Positions 25,901-32,527 of a stretch of DNA of 38,620 nt are shown here, piece after piece. The position numbers and the translations under genes are program-made. Under the pieces are notes generated by a model. The model was given only the letters and a program-made list of their open reading frames with translations, searched no databases and was not told the origin of the DNA. Numbering within the stretch: position 1 is the first letter of the stretch; every line of letters starts with the position of its first letter. The DNA is from an uncultured Cryptobacterium sp. (GTDB lineage: Bacteria > Actinomycetota > Coriobacteriia > Coriobacteriales > Eggerthellaceae): NCBI GenBank assembly GCA_958410215.1, contig CATYOF010000017.1:1-38620 (forward strand), read 5' to 3'.

Positions 25901-26761
25901 TTACCGCTCGCGCTCTTGTAAGCTTCTTTCTCCAAGATCGTTTAAGTCGCTGTCGTGGCTTGCCGCCATACAATCCTTAGCTTCCTGTTCCAGACTAACA
26001 GACCGCTCAAGCTGAACAGCTTCCATCGCTTTAGCATACGATTCTGCAAGCGGCATATATTTCTCAACAAAACGGTCTTGCGCAGTAAGACAGGTATCGC
26101 GGAGCCATCCTTTTTCCTCATGGAAATTTTGAAGACCACGGATATAATATCCGCGCAGATCATCCGTAATAATAAAGGGAACAATATCATTGCGCAGACA
26201 TTCTTTGAACAAAAGCAGCCTTCCAACGCGCCCATTTCCATCGCTGAATGGATGGATCTCTTCAAAAGCCGTGTGGAACGCTAACAGATCGTCCATATCA
26301 TGTGTATCTGCCTTTTCATAGCCTATTAAAAGCTTATTGATCTCTGTTTCCACTTTGTCCGGGGGCGTGGTCGGCAGATCAAGCACGCCGATCACATTTT
26401 CATACTTCTTGTATTCGCCAACGGAATACAACGGATTTTTCGCCTGCGTTGTACCTGCCTTTAACGTTCGATGGAGCGAAAACAGCATATCTGCATCTAT
26501 TGGCTCGTTATATCGGTCAAGTATAGTGTCAAAAGCTTCAAAATGGTTCATGGCCTCCAAAACATCATCTAAAGCGATGTTTTCCCCGCTGATCGTTTTC
26601 CGCCCAAACACCATTCTTGTCTGTTCGGGGGTAAGACGGCTTCCTTCCATGTGATTTGAATTGTATGCAAAATCACATTGAACCATCTTATATACGCTGT
26701 CGTCTACGCCATACTCACGCTGATGCAGCAGAACATCAAGTAAAGTTTTGCTGTCTATCAT
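25901..26761 (-). CDS. Fic family protein with N-terminal inhibitory motif and shared tail
   Basis: 286-residue Fic-domain protein; such enzymes usually transfer AMP from ATP to hydroxyl side chains of target proteins. The catalytic motif EIHPFSDGNGRVGR (H170-R181) is intact. The inhibitory motif [S/T]xxxE[G/N] lies upstream of the Fic fold as SNHMEG (S35, E39), which makes it a class II, self-inhibited enzyme. Residues 253-286 are a divergent copy of the element's shared tail (RSVSLEQEAKDCMAASHDSD, ending QERER). GAGGAAC ribosome site; own terminator. It may modify host or recipient proteins during transfer (inference). Confidence 0.88.
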   Translation of the reverse strand: MIDSKTLLDVLLHQREYGVDDSVYKMVQCDFAYNSNHMEGSRLTPEQTRMVFGRKTISGENIALDDVLEAMNHFEAFDTILDRYNEPIDADMLFSLHRTLKAGTTQAKNPLYSVGEYKKYENVIGVLDLPTTPPDKVETEINKLLIGYEKADTHDMDDLLAFHTAFEEIHPFSDGNGRVGRLLLFKECLRNDIVPFIITDDLRGYYIRGLQNFHEEKGWLRDTCLTAQDRFVEKYMPLAESYAKAMEAVQLERSVSLEQEAKDCMAASHDSDLNDLGERSLQERER

Positions 26762-26790
26762 AAAAACTGTTCCTCATTTGCATAGTTTTT

Positions 26791-28011
26791 TTATTTTGTT
26801 GCTCCGCAGCCGGAACACTTGTAACCAGTTACAACCGTTTCATCCCATGCGTCCTTAATAAGTACCTTTTCATCATAAGCTTCTTTAATAACAATCGTTT
26901 CATTACGATAATTTTCGCAACCCGTTCCATTCTTCAAAGCGTCTTTAAGATGTCCAGCTACATTTCCAGTAATATCTGCACCACACTGGTTACAGATAGT
27001 TGCACTTTTTGTAACGGCATCATGATGTACGGTCTTATATTCTGCGTCATGATGTACGGTCTTAGTCTGTTCTACCCAATTGTGCGTATGAGTAGGTTTG
27101 CTATCGCTGTTACCGCTATTCCCAGAATTGCTTCCACTATTGCCGCTGGATGGATTACCGGGTGCAGGGGTGGGTTCCGCAGCAATATCACCTGCGCTTC
27201 CCGGTCGGGAGGGTGCAGCGGTCGCTTCTGCTTTTACCGTATTTGCTTCATTCGTTTTGCCGTTATCTTCCAATATTTTTGCCGTAGCTTCAAGCTGTTC
27301 CTTGCTCATATCTTCCACAGCAAGTTTTTCCAATGTGATCTCTACCGAAGCAGGGGAACCATCGGCTTCAACAGTAAATTCCGTTGGGTTCTCCGGCAGC
27401 TTGTAGGTGGAGCCGTCCGTATTTACCGGAGCCTGCACCACACGCAGGGAATATTTCCCTTGTTCCAAATCGCCCACGAACGTCTTTTCATTGGCGGTAA
27501 TCTCCATTGCAGAAACAACCGCTTCGCCGGCTTCGTTGAGAATTTCAGCCTTTACTTTGGTAGAATCTGCGGTCGTACCCTCCGCCTTGATCGTTACGTC
27601 TACCACAGCCGTCTCAGCTTGAGCAGAGGCAGCAGGCGTTGGAACAGATTCCGGCTGAGAGCTATTCTGGTTATTCAGCCCAAAAGCCACGGCGCAAGCG
27701 GTGATCGCAATAATGACTACAGCAACAATGACTGCCGCTATTTTCTTTGTATTGTCTGCCACAAATGGATCTTTCTCCATGTCCTTTATGAAGCTTCCTG
27801 TTTCCTGATCTTTACAGCACTCCGCAAAAGCGTCGCGCGTCGGCTGTACGCCGTCTGCCTCATAAGCCGCATACAGGGTTGTAAGAGCTTCATGGATCTG
27901 TTCTGTATCGTATTCGACCCCTGCTTTAGAAAGCGCCTTTTCAATTTTTTTCTGTGCGCTCTCAAGGCTAACAATCTTTACAGCCTTTGTTTCGTTCTTT
28001 TCGTCCATCAT
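26791..28011 (-). CDS. Single-pass surface protein with His/Cys-rich outer domain
   Basis: 406 residues. A cytoplasmic N-terminal ~85 residues (helical, with KKIEKALSKAGVEYDTEQIH) precedes one membrane helix (IAAVIVAVVIIAITACAVAF, ~90-110). Outside are a Ser/Pro/Ala linker, a beta-sandwich-like domain (~135-230), a long Gly/Ser/Asn linker (NPSSGNSGSNSGNSGNSDSK) and a C-terminal module with HTHNW, the repeat KTVHHDAEY/KTVHHDAVT, two C-x2-C pairs (CNQCG, CSGCG) and paired KEAYDEK/KDAWDET repeats. The module could bind metal. Role unknown; it may be adhesion or mating-surface related. It lacks the shared tail. A palindrome cluster abuts its start, so it is probably regulated by the element. Confidence 0.75.
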   Translation of the reverse strand: MMDEKNETKAVKIVSLESAQKKIEKALSKAGVEYDTEQIHEALTTLYAAYEADGVQPTRDAFAECCKDQETGSFIKDMEKDPFVADNTKKIAAVIVAVVIIAITACAVAFGLNNQNSSQPESVPTPAASAQAETAVVDVTIKAEGTTADSTKVKAEILNEAGEAVVSAMEITANEKTFVGDLEQGKYSLRVVQAPVNTDGSTYKLPENPTEFTVEADGSPASVEITLEKLAVEDMSKEQLEATAKILEDNGKTNEANTVKAEATAAPSRPGSAGDIAAEPTPAPGNPSSGNSGSNSGNSGNSDSKPTHTHNWVEQTKTVHHDAEYKTVHHDAVTKSATICNQCGADITGNVAGHLKDALKNGTGCENYRNETIVIKEAYDEKVLIKDAWDETVVTGYKCSGCGATK

Positions 28012-28012
28012 T

Positions 28013-28052
28013 CTACCTTTCTATCAACCTACCATGATAGTATTCTACCATG
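28013..28052. promoter_or_regulatory. Operator cluster directly upstream of the surface-protein gene
   Basis: Contains the palindrome CTACCATGATAG (28029-28040), a half site CTACCATG (28045-28052) and the string CTACCTTTCTATCAACCTA (28013-28031). The last recurs with only three differences at about 37,165-37,183 (CTACCAAACTATCAACCTA). It abuts the start codon at 28,011, so a bound protein would cover the ribosome site DNA and promoter. Confidence 0.6.
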
Positions 28053-28073
28053 CTTTGGCAAATAACTGCTAAC

Positions 28074-28286
28074 TTAACTTGGTTTCTCTTCGCTTTCCTG
28101 CTTGGAATCATCGACCGGATCAATCCGTATGTCAAACGGAATACGGCGTTCTCTCACGACAGCGCGGGCAAATAAGTTGACCGCAGCAGTCATGCTCAGT
28201 TCAAGCTGGTCGCAGCAAGCTTCAAACTGTTCTTTTAATTCCTGATCCATACGGATACCTACATTTATCTTCAAACCTTTGTTCAC
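28074..28286 (-). CDS. RelB/DinJ-like RHH antitoxin without a toxin partner
   Basis: Up to 70 residues. The core VGIRMDQELKEQFEACCDQL followed by ELSMTAAVNLFARAVVRERR and IPFDI is the ribbon-helix-helix fold of RelB/DinJ antitoxins. No RelE/YafQ toxin gene follows; the neighbours are the surface protein and Fic-2. The listed start is GTG at 28,286, but the DNA there (AAGGCGGTGA) closely matches a Shine-Dalgarno sequence, so the real start may be the TTG at 28,274. It could act as an autorepressor or as a guard against toxins on competing elements. Confidence 0.75.
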   Translation of the reverse strand: MNKGLKINVGIRMDQELKEQFEACCDQLELSMTAAVNLFARAVVRERRIPFDIRIDPVDDSKQESEEKPS

Positions 28287-28325
28287 CGCCTTATCTTTCC
28301 ATCCTATATATGCTTAAAATTTTTG

Positions 28326-29306
28326 TTATCGCTCTTCTTCACTGCGGAAAGGCTTTATGCTTTGCCCTTCGTTTACCAAAGCGTCTTTTGCTTGATCCAT
28401 GTCATGCCGCTCGGACAACAAAGAGTATTCCTTATCCTGCTTTTGGTCGTCGAACAATTCTTTGCACCGCAGGTCTTGTACTTCCAGATCATGCCCTGCA
28501 TGAAGCAGAATGTTCTCAAAAAACATCATCAAAAAGCTGTTATCAGGAACAATTCCATCCCGAATGCTCGCGTAATTGCTGCGTACTAAAGCGTCACGAA
28601 AATATCCGGCATGTTCCCGAAACGGCTCATTATCAATATCAATGCCAAGGCTTTGCAGATACAACATTAAAAAAGTCGCAACTGTACGGGTATTCCCTTC
28701 ACGAAATGGGTGTACCTGCCAAACATTAGATATAAACCCGGCAATAGAAGCAACCTGCGCCTTATCAAAGGGAAGCTGGTAGCGAACCTTTCTTTGTTCT
28801 CCAAAATCATAAGTTAGCGTATCCGTAATAGCGCTATAGTCCGCATACTGCACAGACCTGCCATTCAATACATCCTCGCTCTTTTCGAGGTTCACGGTAC
28901 GGTACACACCCACCCATTCCGGCTTGAATACGTCCGTAAATAGTTCCCGATGGATCGCCTGTAAGGTAACGGGAGAAAACGTAAAACCACCACGTTCTAG
29001 AATATGCGTGATACGCGCCGCAGATAAATCCGCTTCCTTTTCGCGGGAATCTCTATCGCCGTTTTCGTAATACCTGCCGACACGTTTTACCGCCTCGGCG
29101 GTATCGTAACGTCCGGTCAAGGTATCCTCTATAACGCTTTCCAAGTATTCAGAGGTCGTAAGGCCGTCTGTTGCCTGTAACCCTTTCGCAGCTTCCCAAT
29201 ATTCCCGGCGTTTTTGCATATCACCGTTTAAGGGAAGCTCCCTATATCCATTCACAGCGTTTGTCCTTTGGCTTTCGGTTTTATTTTTCTTCAAACCACT
29301 ATTCAC
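28326..29306 (-). CDS. Fic family protein with VbhA-like N-terminus and shared tail
   Basis: 326 residues, a Fic protein of the cell-filamentation/BepA type with the motif VHPFREGNTRTVATF (H199-R207). It differs clearly from the neighbouring Fic-1. Residues ~50-80 (TTSEYLESVIEDTLTGRYDT, AEAVKRVGRYY) resemble a fused VbhA-type antitoxin segment; SEYLES is a possible but imperfect inhibitory [S/T]xxxE motif. Residues 292-326 form a full-length shared tail: EYSLLSERHDMDQAKDALVN, ending RSEEER. Listed start GTG at 29,306; the TTG at 29,294 is equally likely because AAGGCGGTGA looks like the ribosome site. Predicted AMP transferase. Confidence 0.87.
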   Translation of the reverse strand: MNSGLKKNKTESQRTNAVNGYRELPLNGDMQKRREYWEAAKGLQATDGLTTSEYLESVIEDTLTGRYDTAEAVKRVGRYYENGDRDSREKEADLSAARITHILERGGFTFSPVTLQAIHRELFTDVFKPEWVGVYRTVNLEKSEDVLNGRSVQYADYSAITDTLTYDFGEQRKVRYQLPFDKAQVASIAGFISNVWQVHPFREGNTRTVATFLMLYLQSLGIDIDNEPFREHAGYFRDALVRSNYASIRDGIVPDNSFLMMFFENILLHAGHDLEVQDLRCKELFDDQKQDKEYSLLSERHDMDQAKDALVNEGQSIKPFRSEEER

Positions 29307-29409
29307 CGCCTTAATATTCTATCTTATATATATTATACAGCATTTTATGGCTTTTTGCAATAAATGTATTGCGTTATGCGCTTGTTGGAAACCGTCCGGG
29401 AAAAGCAAA

Positions 29410-29432
29410 AGGGACGGCAAAGAACCGTCCCT
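29410..29432 (-). terminator. Intrinsic terminator after ardA
   Basis: On the minus strand AGGGACGG and CCGTCCCT pair perfectly around TTCTTTG, followed by TTTGCTTTTCC. It is 28 bases past the ArdA stop, separating it from Fic-2, which therefore needs its own promoter. Confidence 0.8.
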
Positions 29433-29440
29433 AAAATAGA

Positions 29441-29457
29441 AATCAATTGCGAATTTG
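29441..29457. repeat. 17-bp copy of a sequence found upstream of parA
   Basis: AATCAATTGCGAATTTG is identical to 35,843-35,859, where it forms one arm of a palindrome just upstream of parA. Here it lies between the ardA stop and its terminator. Possible partition-protein site or recombination scar. Confidence 0.45.
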
Positions 29458-29459
29458 CA

Positions 29460-30281
29460 CTACCGGGCGTCAGTCGCACGCATTTGTTCCATATCCCGCC
29501 CTTCGTTTGCCAAAGCGTCCTTCGCCTTGCTCATATCCCGCTGCTCGGAGGAAAGGGAATACCCCTGTTCCTGCGACACATCGGATTCATGTTCCTTATC
29601 CCATTCCCCGGCAATCATTTCCACAAGCTCTTCGCGGCAATAGTAATCCAGATCCGGCATATCCTGAGAATTGTCAAGATAACCATGATCCGAAAGGCTC
29701 ACATAGCTGTTCTCCGCACATTGCCGTCCGTATTCGCCCACATCAAACGCACTCATGGCTTCGCTGTTTTGTTCCAGCAGCTCCATAAGAGGCGTACCTT
29801 CCAAAAGGGTATAACCATAATTCTCTTCATTGGACATTCGTTCCAGACAGGTCTGCCCCCAACTGTCCTTATTGAACATATATGAATATTCGTAAGAATA
29901 GAAGGGGATCTCGTCCGCCTGCTCCACAAGATTCATCAGCTCAATAATATTCTCTGGCGCGTCGCAGCCCGTATCGAGGACTTCCTGTACCCGTTCTACC
30001 GCATCAGGGCGTAGCTCCATCTGTTTTGCAAGTAAGTTCAGATCGTCAAGATGGGTATATTCACTGAATATTGTTCCATAATTAAAACCAAAGGGGATCC
30101 CGTCATAATCAGAAATATATATTTCCTCATGCTGCGCGTCCTGCAAGCCATTATCCGTTAAAAATTGCTGGATTTCCGCGTCCGTTTTTGGCAGCGTGAT
30201 CCACCGATCCCGCAGCTCGCTTTCATTATAGTATCCGTAATTGCCAATACAAACAGTGATCGTTCCTTCATTATCTGGCAT
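29460..30281 (-). CDS. ardA: ArdA-like antirestriction protein with shared tail
   Basis: 273 residues. ArdA proteins mimic bent B-DNA with acidic side chains and block type I restriction enzymes as DNA enters a recipient. The sequence is strongly acidic; family segments are ITVCIGNYGYYNESELRDRW, EEIYISDYDGIPFGFNYGTI and FSEYTHLDDLNLLAKQMELR, with EYSYMFNKDSWGQTCLERM later. Residues 239-273 are the best example of the shared tail: QGYSLSSEQRDMSKAKDALA, ending MRATDAR; free-standing ArdA proteins end before this. GAAAGGAG ribosome site. Delivery with the DNA would make it act before the recipient expresses it (inference). Confidence 0.88.
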   Translation of the reverse strand: MPDNEGTITVCIGNYGYYNESELRDRWITLPKTDAEIQQFLTDNGLQDAQHEEIYISDYDGIPFGFNYGTIFSEYTHLDDLNLLAKQMELRPDAVERVQEVLDTGCDAPENIIELMNLVEQADEIPFYSYEYSYMFNKDSWGQTCLERMSNEENYGYTLLEGTPLMELLEQNSEAMSAFDVGEYGRQCAENSYVSLSDHGYLDNSQDMPDLDYYCREELVEMIAGEWDKEHESDVSQEQGYSLSSEQRDMSKAKDALANEGRDMEQMRATDAR

Positions 30282-30313
30282 TATATTCTCCTTTCATCGG
30301 TATGGTATATAGT

Positions 30314-31183
30314 TTAGCGGATGTCGCGGTCTTTTGGGATGGCAGGCTGCTCAGAAGCCAATACTTCCTTTGCCGCCTGTGCATCCCTGCACTCGCTGTC
30401 AAGAGAAACGCTCTCTCTGTTTTCATAAGACGGCTCGTTCTTTCGGTGCATCATATTCATAATTTCACGAAAGCCGCTGTTACTATCCTTAAACTGCTCA
30501 CACAGGCTATCTATTTGCTCTTGCGTTAAGTCTTTCATATCCATATTTTCGTCATAAGCAACAGCAACGATATTGCCAAACAGGACAGTGTATAGTTCTC
30601 CTTCTTTTGCAACATGCTTAAAGTCTAACTGACTTAAAAAACCTGCTTCTTCCATTTCCTTTGTTGCATACAGCGCGCGGTTAGGGGGCAGAGTTCCGAT
30701 CCCTTCCTCATTCACATATAGGCAAACACCATTGCCAAGCACGTCTAACGGTTCAATCAGCCCTCCGACATGTTGTTGAAGCTCATTAAGAGAATCGGAT
30801 ACCGAAACAGATACCTCGTGCGGAGCGTCATGCACCGGGATAAGCAGGGCACGGACGTTACGTGCGGGAGCAGCTCCCATTTTATTGCCGTATTCCTCAA
30901 TCTGCTCCATACTGAGCCATTCCGGTTTTTGACCTTCGGGGAAACTATTCCAGATCGCTTTCATATATTCGATCTGCTTTGCTTCATCGAGCGCCCAAAG
31001 GTGATTAGCGGAACGTCCGCCATACCCAAGATAATATTCACAATCAGACTTCATACGGGATAACATACGATACCGAAATTCCGGCTCTGCGGAATATTCT
31101 AAAGCACGCGAACCTTCGCGGGCGTCGCGTGCTTCGCTTTCAAGACTGTTCTCTTCTTTCAATTCTCTTGCGCTTCTTGCCAT
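30314..31183 (-). CDS. LPD11/DUF3846 polyvalent-type protein with tail-like motifs at both ends
   Basis: 289 residues. Residues ~36-98 (MKSDCEYYLGYGGRSANHLW, then KAIWNSFPEGQKPEWLSMEQ) resemble LPD11, a domain known from phage and conjugative polyvalent proteins. Residues ~110-235 (VRALLIPVHDAPHEVSVSVS, PLDVLGNGVCLYVNEEGIGT) resemble DUF3846. The C-terminal 33 residues are the shared tail (ESVSLDSECRDAQAAKEVLA, ending PKDRDIR), and a shorter copy lies at residues 11-29 (ENSLESEARDAREGSRALE). The two copies suggest it was cut out of a longer multi-domain protein. GAGGAA ribosome site. Function unknown. Confidence 0.72.
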   Translation of the reverse strand: MARSARELKEENSLESEARDAREGSRALEYSAEPEFRYRMLSRMKSDCEYYLGYGGRSANHLWALDEAKQIEYMKAIWNSFPEGQKPEWLSMEQIEEYGNKMGAAPARNVRALLIPVHDAPHEVSVSVSDSLNELQQHVGGLIEPLDVLGNGVCLYVNEEGIGTLPPNRALYATKEMEEAGFLSQLDFKHVAKEGELYTVLFGNIVAVAYDENMDMKDLTQEQIDSLCEQFKDSNSGFREIMNMMHRKNEPSYENRESVSLDSECRDAQAAKEVLASEQPAIPKDRDIR

Positions 31184-31193
31184 ATAGTATTCC

Positions 31194-31394
31194 TCATTTT
31201 TCGGTATTCTTTATTAACTCGTCAATCGTGATTTGTTTAATTTCTTTTGGTTTTGGCCTTGTGAGCCTGCGGTAGACTTTTCTACATAGGCGGAAAATGC
31301 CGCGCACAGACCAAAAGATAATCCTTGCCGTTATTTCTATCATCCATATCGTGATGCGAAGAACGATCATAATTACGATCACTATGCCCTGCAT
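31194..31394 (-). CDS. Small membrane protein
   Basis: 66 residues, one long hydrophobic segment (MQGIVIVIMIVLRITIWMIE, continuing ITARIIFWSV) that could span the membrane once or twice, followed by a basic tail (RLCRKVYRRLTRPKPKEIK). The start at 31,394 has GGAG six bases upstream. It lies between the HTH gene and the LPD11 gene in an apparent operon. I do not recognise a family. Confidence 0.6.
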   Translation of the reverse strand: MQGIVIVIMIVLRITIWMIEITARIIFWSVRGIFRLCRKVYRRLTRPKPKEIKQITIDELIKNTEK

Positions 31395-31419
31395 TTTCCG
31401 CTCCAATCATCCTTTGATG

Positions 31420-31701
31420 CTATGAACCTATAATCCTTCCGATGTCATCTATAAGCCGTTGTTCTGCAATGTGTTTTCTGCGCAATGCTTCTTTTTTGCG
31501 TATCTGCGCGTATTCCAGCACATCGGGAAGATAATATAGTGCCGTGCCGTTTTTACGTGAATATTTCAGCGGTTTTAGTCTTCCACAATTAGTAAGTCGA
31601 GCAACCTGTGAACGGGTCATGTTTAATAGCCCGGCAACCTCCGCAGCAGATAAGACATTCTGTTTTGCCCATTCCCGCGCTTTATGGTTATTCGTTTGCA
31701 T
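31420..31701 (-). CDS. MerR/excisionase-like helix-turn-helix protein
   Basis: 93 residues. An N-terminal winged-HTH (LSAAEVAGLLNMTRSQVARL, then NCGRLKPLKYSRKNGTALYY) is typical of MerR-like and excisionase DNA-binding domains; LPDVLEYAQIRKKEA is the usual following helix. The C-terminal ~25 residues are a basic helix. AAAGGA precedes the ATG. It could regulate the cargo genes or take part in excision; its place in the middle of the element favours transcription control. Confidence 0.72.
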   Translation of the reverse strand: MQTNNHKAREWAKQNVLSAAEVAGLLNMTRSQVARLTNCGRLKPLKYSRKNGTALYYLPDVLEYAQIRKKEALRRKHIAEQRLIDDIGRIIGS

Positions 31702-31751
31702 TGATCATCCTTTCGGTATAGGAAGAGGTCTTGCGCTTCCCATAATGTATT

Positions 31752-31877
31752 TTACAAACATTCCGCGAGTACGGAAAATATGGTAACAAGGCCAAACAGT
31801 ACATCGAGTGCAATAGGCACTGTCATTGTGCCGTATTCATGATTATGCTTGCGGTGCATTGTTGCTGTACGTTTCAT
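31752..31877 (-). CDS. 41-residue predicted membrane peptide
   Basis: A short open frame with an AAAGGAG ribosome site eight bases before its ATG. The N-terminal half is basic and His-rich (MKRTATMHRKHNHEYG), the C-terminal half one hydrophobic helix (PIALDVLFGLVTIFSVLAE). The good ribosome site and amphipathic layout support a real gene. Function unknown. Confidence 0.5.
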   Translation of the reverse strand: MKRTATMHRKHNHEYGTMTVPIALDVLFGLVTIFSVLAECL

Positions 31878-31958
31878 AGGATATACTCCTTTATGTCATG
31901 GGATTTCTAAACTCTATCAACCAAAGCGTATAACATTATTTTGGAACCCGTGGCTTAG

Positions 31959-31999
31959 GCAGGGACAGATCCTTTCTCTTTTTTTGTCCCTGCTTTTTT
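31959..31999 (+). terminator. Hairpin with T-run on the plus strand
   Basis: GCAGGGACA (31959-31967) pairs with TGTCCCTGC (31985-31993), followed by TTTTTTATT. It would terminate rightward transcription, although all neighbouring genes run leftward, so it may stop antisense transcription. It touches the stop codon of the 31,998 gene. Confidence 0.55.
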
Positions 32000-32195
32000 A
32001 TTGCAGCAAACCTCGAAACAGCTCTAACTCAAATTCATCCGGAGCTGTCTTTTCAATATCCTTTACCGTTGCAAAGCCGTTATGCTCCAAAAACCAAAGC
32101 AGATCGTCTTTTGCGATCAGCCTTTCTTGGAATATAGCCGCACATGCACATAAAAAACCTTTGTCAAAAATCTGCTGTCTTCTTTCTTTTTTCAT
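31998..32195 (-). CDS. Small element protein, unknown function
   Basis: 65 residues: MKKERRQQIFDKGFLCACAA, then DDLLWFLEHNGFATVKDIEK and an acidic end (DEFELELFRGLLQ). Predicted helical and soluble, with two close cysteines (C16, C18). The ribosome site is weak. It is the first gene after the structured region that follows the relaxase gene. Similar short proteins sit beside relaxases in clostridial elements, but I cannot name the family. Confidence 0.5.
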   Translation of the reverse strand: MKKERRQQIFDKGFLCACAAIFQERLIAKDDLLWFLEHNGFATVKDIEKTAPDEFELELFRGLLQ

Positions 32196-32229
32196 TTTCG
32201 GTCATCATCTCGCTATCTGATTTGGTATT

Positions 32230-32380
32230 GCCAAATGAAGTCTTGCTTCATTTGGCTTAATAAGCCGATCTCTGCTTTTGGGGCGTGTCAAGGGTTTTAA
32301 GTTACAAAACCTGCACCAACCGCTTGCGGTTTGTGGAGTGTTTTGTGCGACTCTTGACGCATAAGCCCCAAAGAAAGCAG
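32230..32380. other. Highly structured region: short hairpin plus 109-nt stem-loop
   Basis: The 332-bp gap 32,196-32,527 has no gene. GCCAAATGAAG (32230-32240) pairs with CTTCATTTGGC (32246-32256). Next, one long arm starting CTGCTTTTGGGGC (32272) folds back on GCCCCAAAGAAAGCAG (ending 32380). Nested inside are GTGTCAAG with CTTGACGC (32285-32292/32353-32360), ACAAAAC with GTTTTGT (32304-32310/32340-32346) and ACCGC with GCGGT around TT (32319-32330). The remainder to 32,527 is GC-rich with smaller hairpins. Candidates are an origin for transfer or second-strand synthesis, or a structured RNA. Confidence 0.55.
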
Positions 32381-32527
32381 GAACGAGGCTCCCGCGCCGT
32401 TTGAGCGGGACAGGCCGCCCGGCTGGCGTTGGAAGCCATATATATCCTGTGTTTTCCACAGGCTTTCCCTGCGAAGGGTACTCCTAAACCCGCAGTGGGG
32501 AAAGGATGGGGGAAACACGCTGCGCGT

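Noticed and set aside
26950..28065. Long plus-strand frames opposite the surface-protein gene
   Set aside because: They are antisense shadows of a gene with a clear membrane segment, low-complexity linker and ribosome site on the minus strand.
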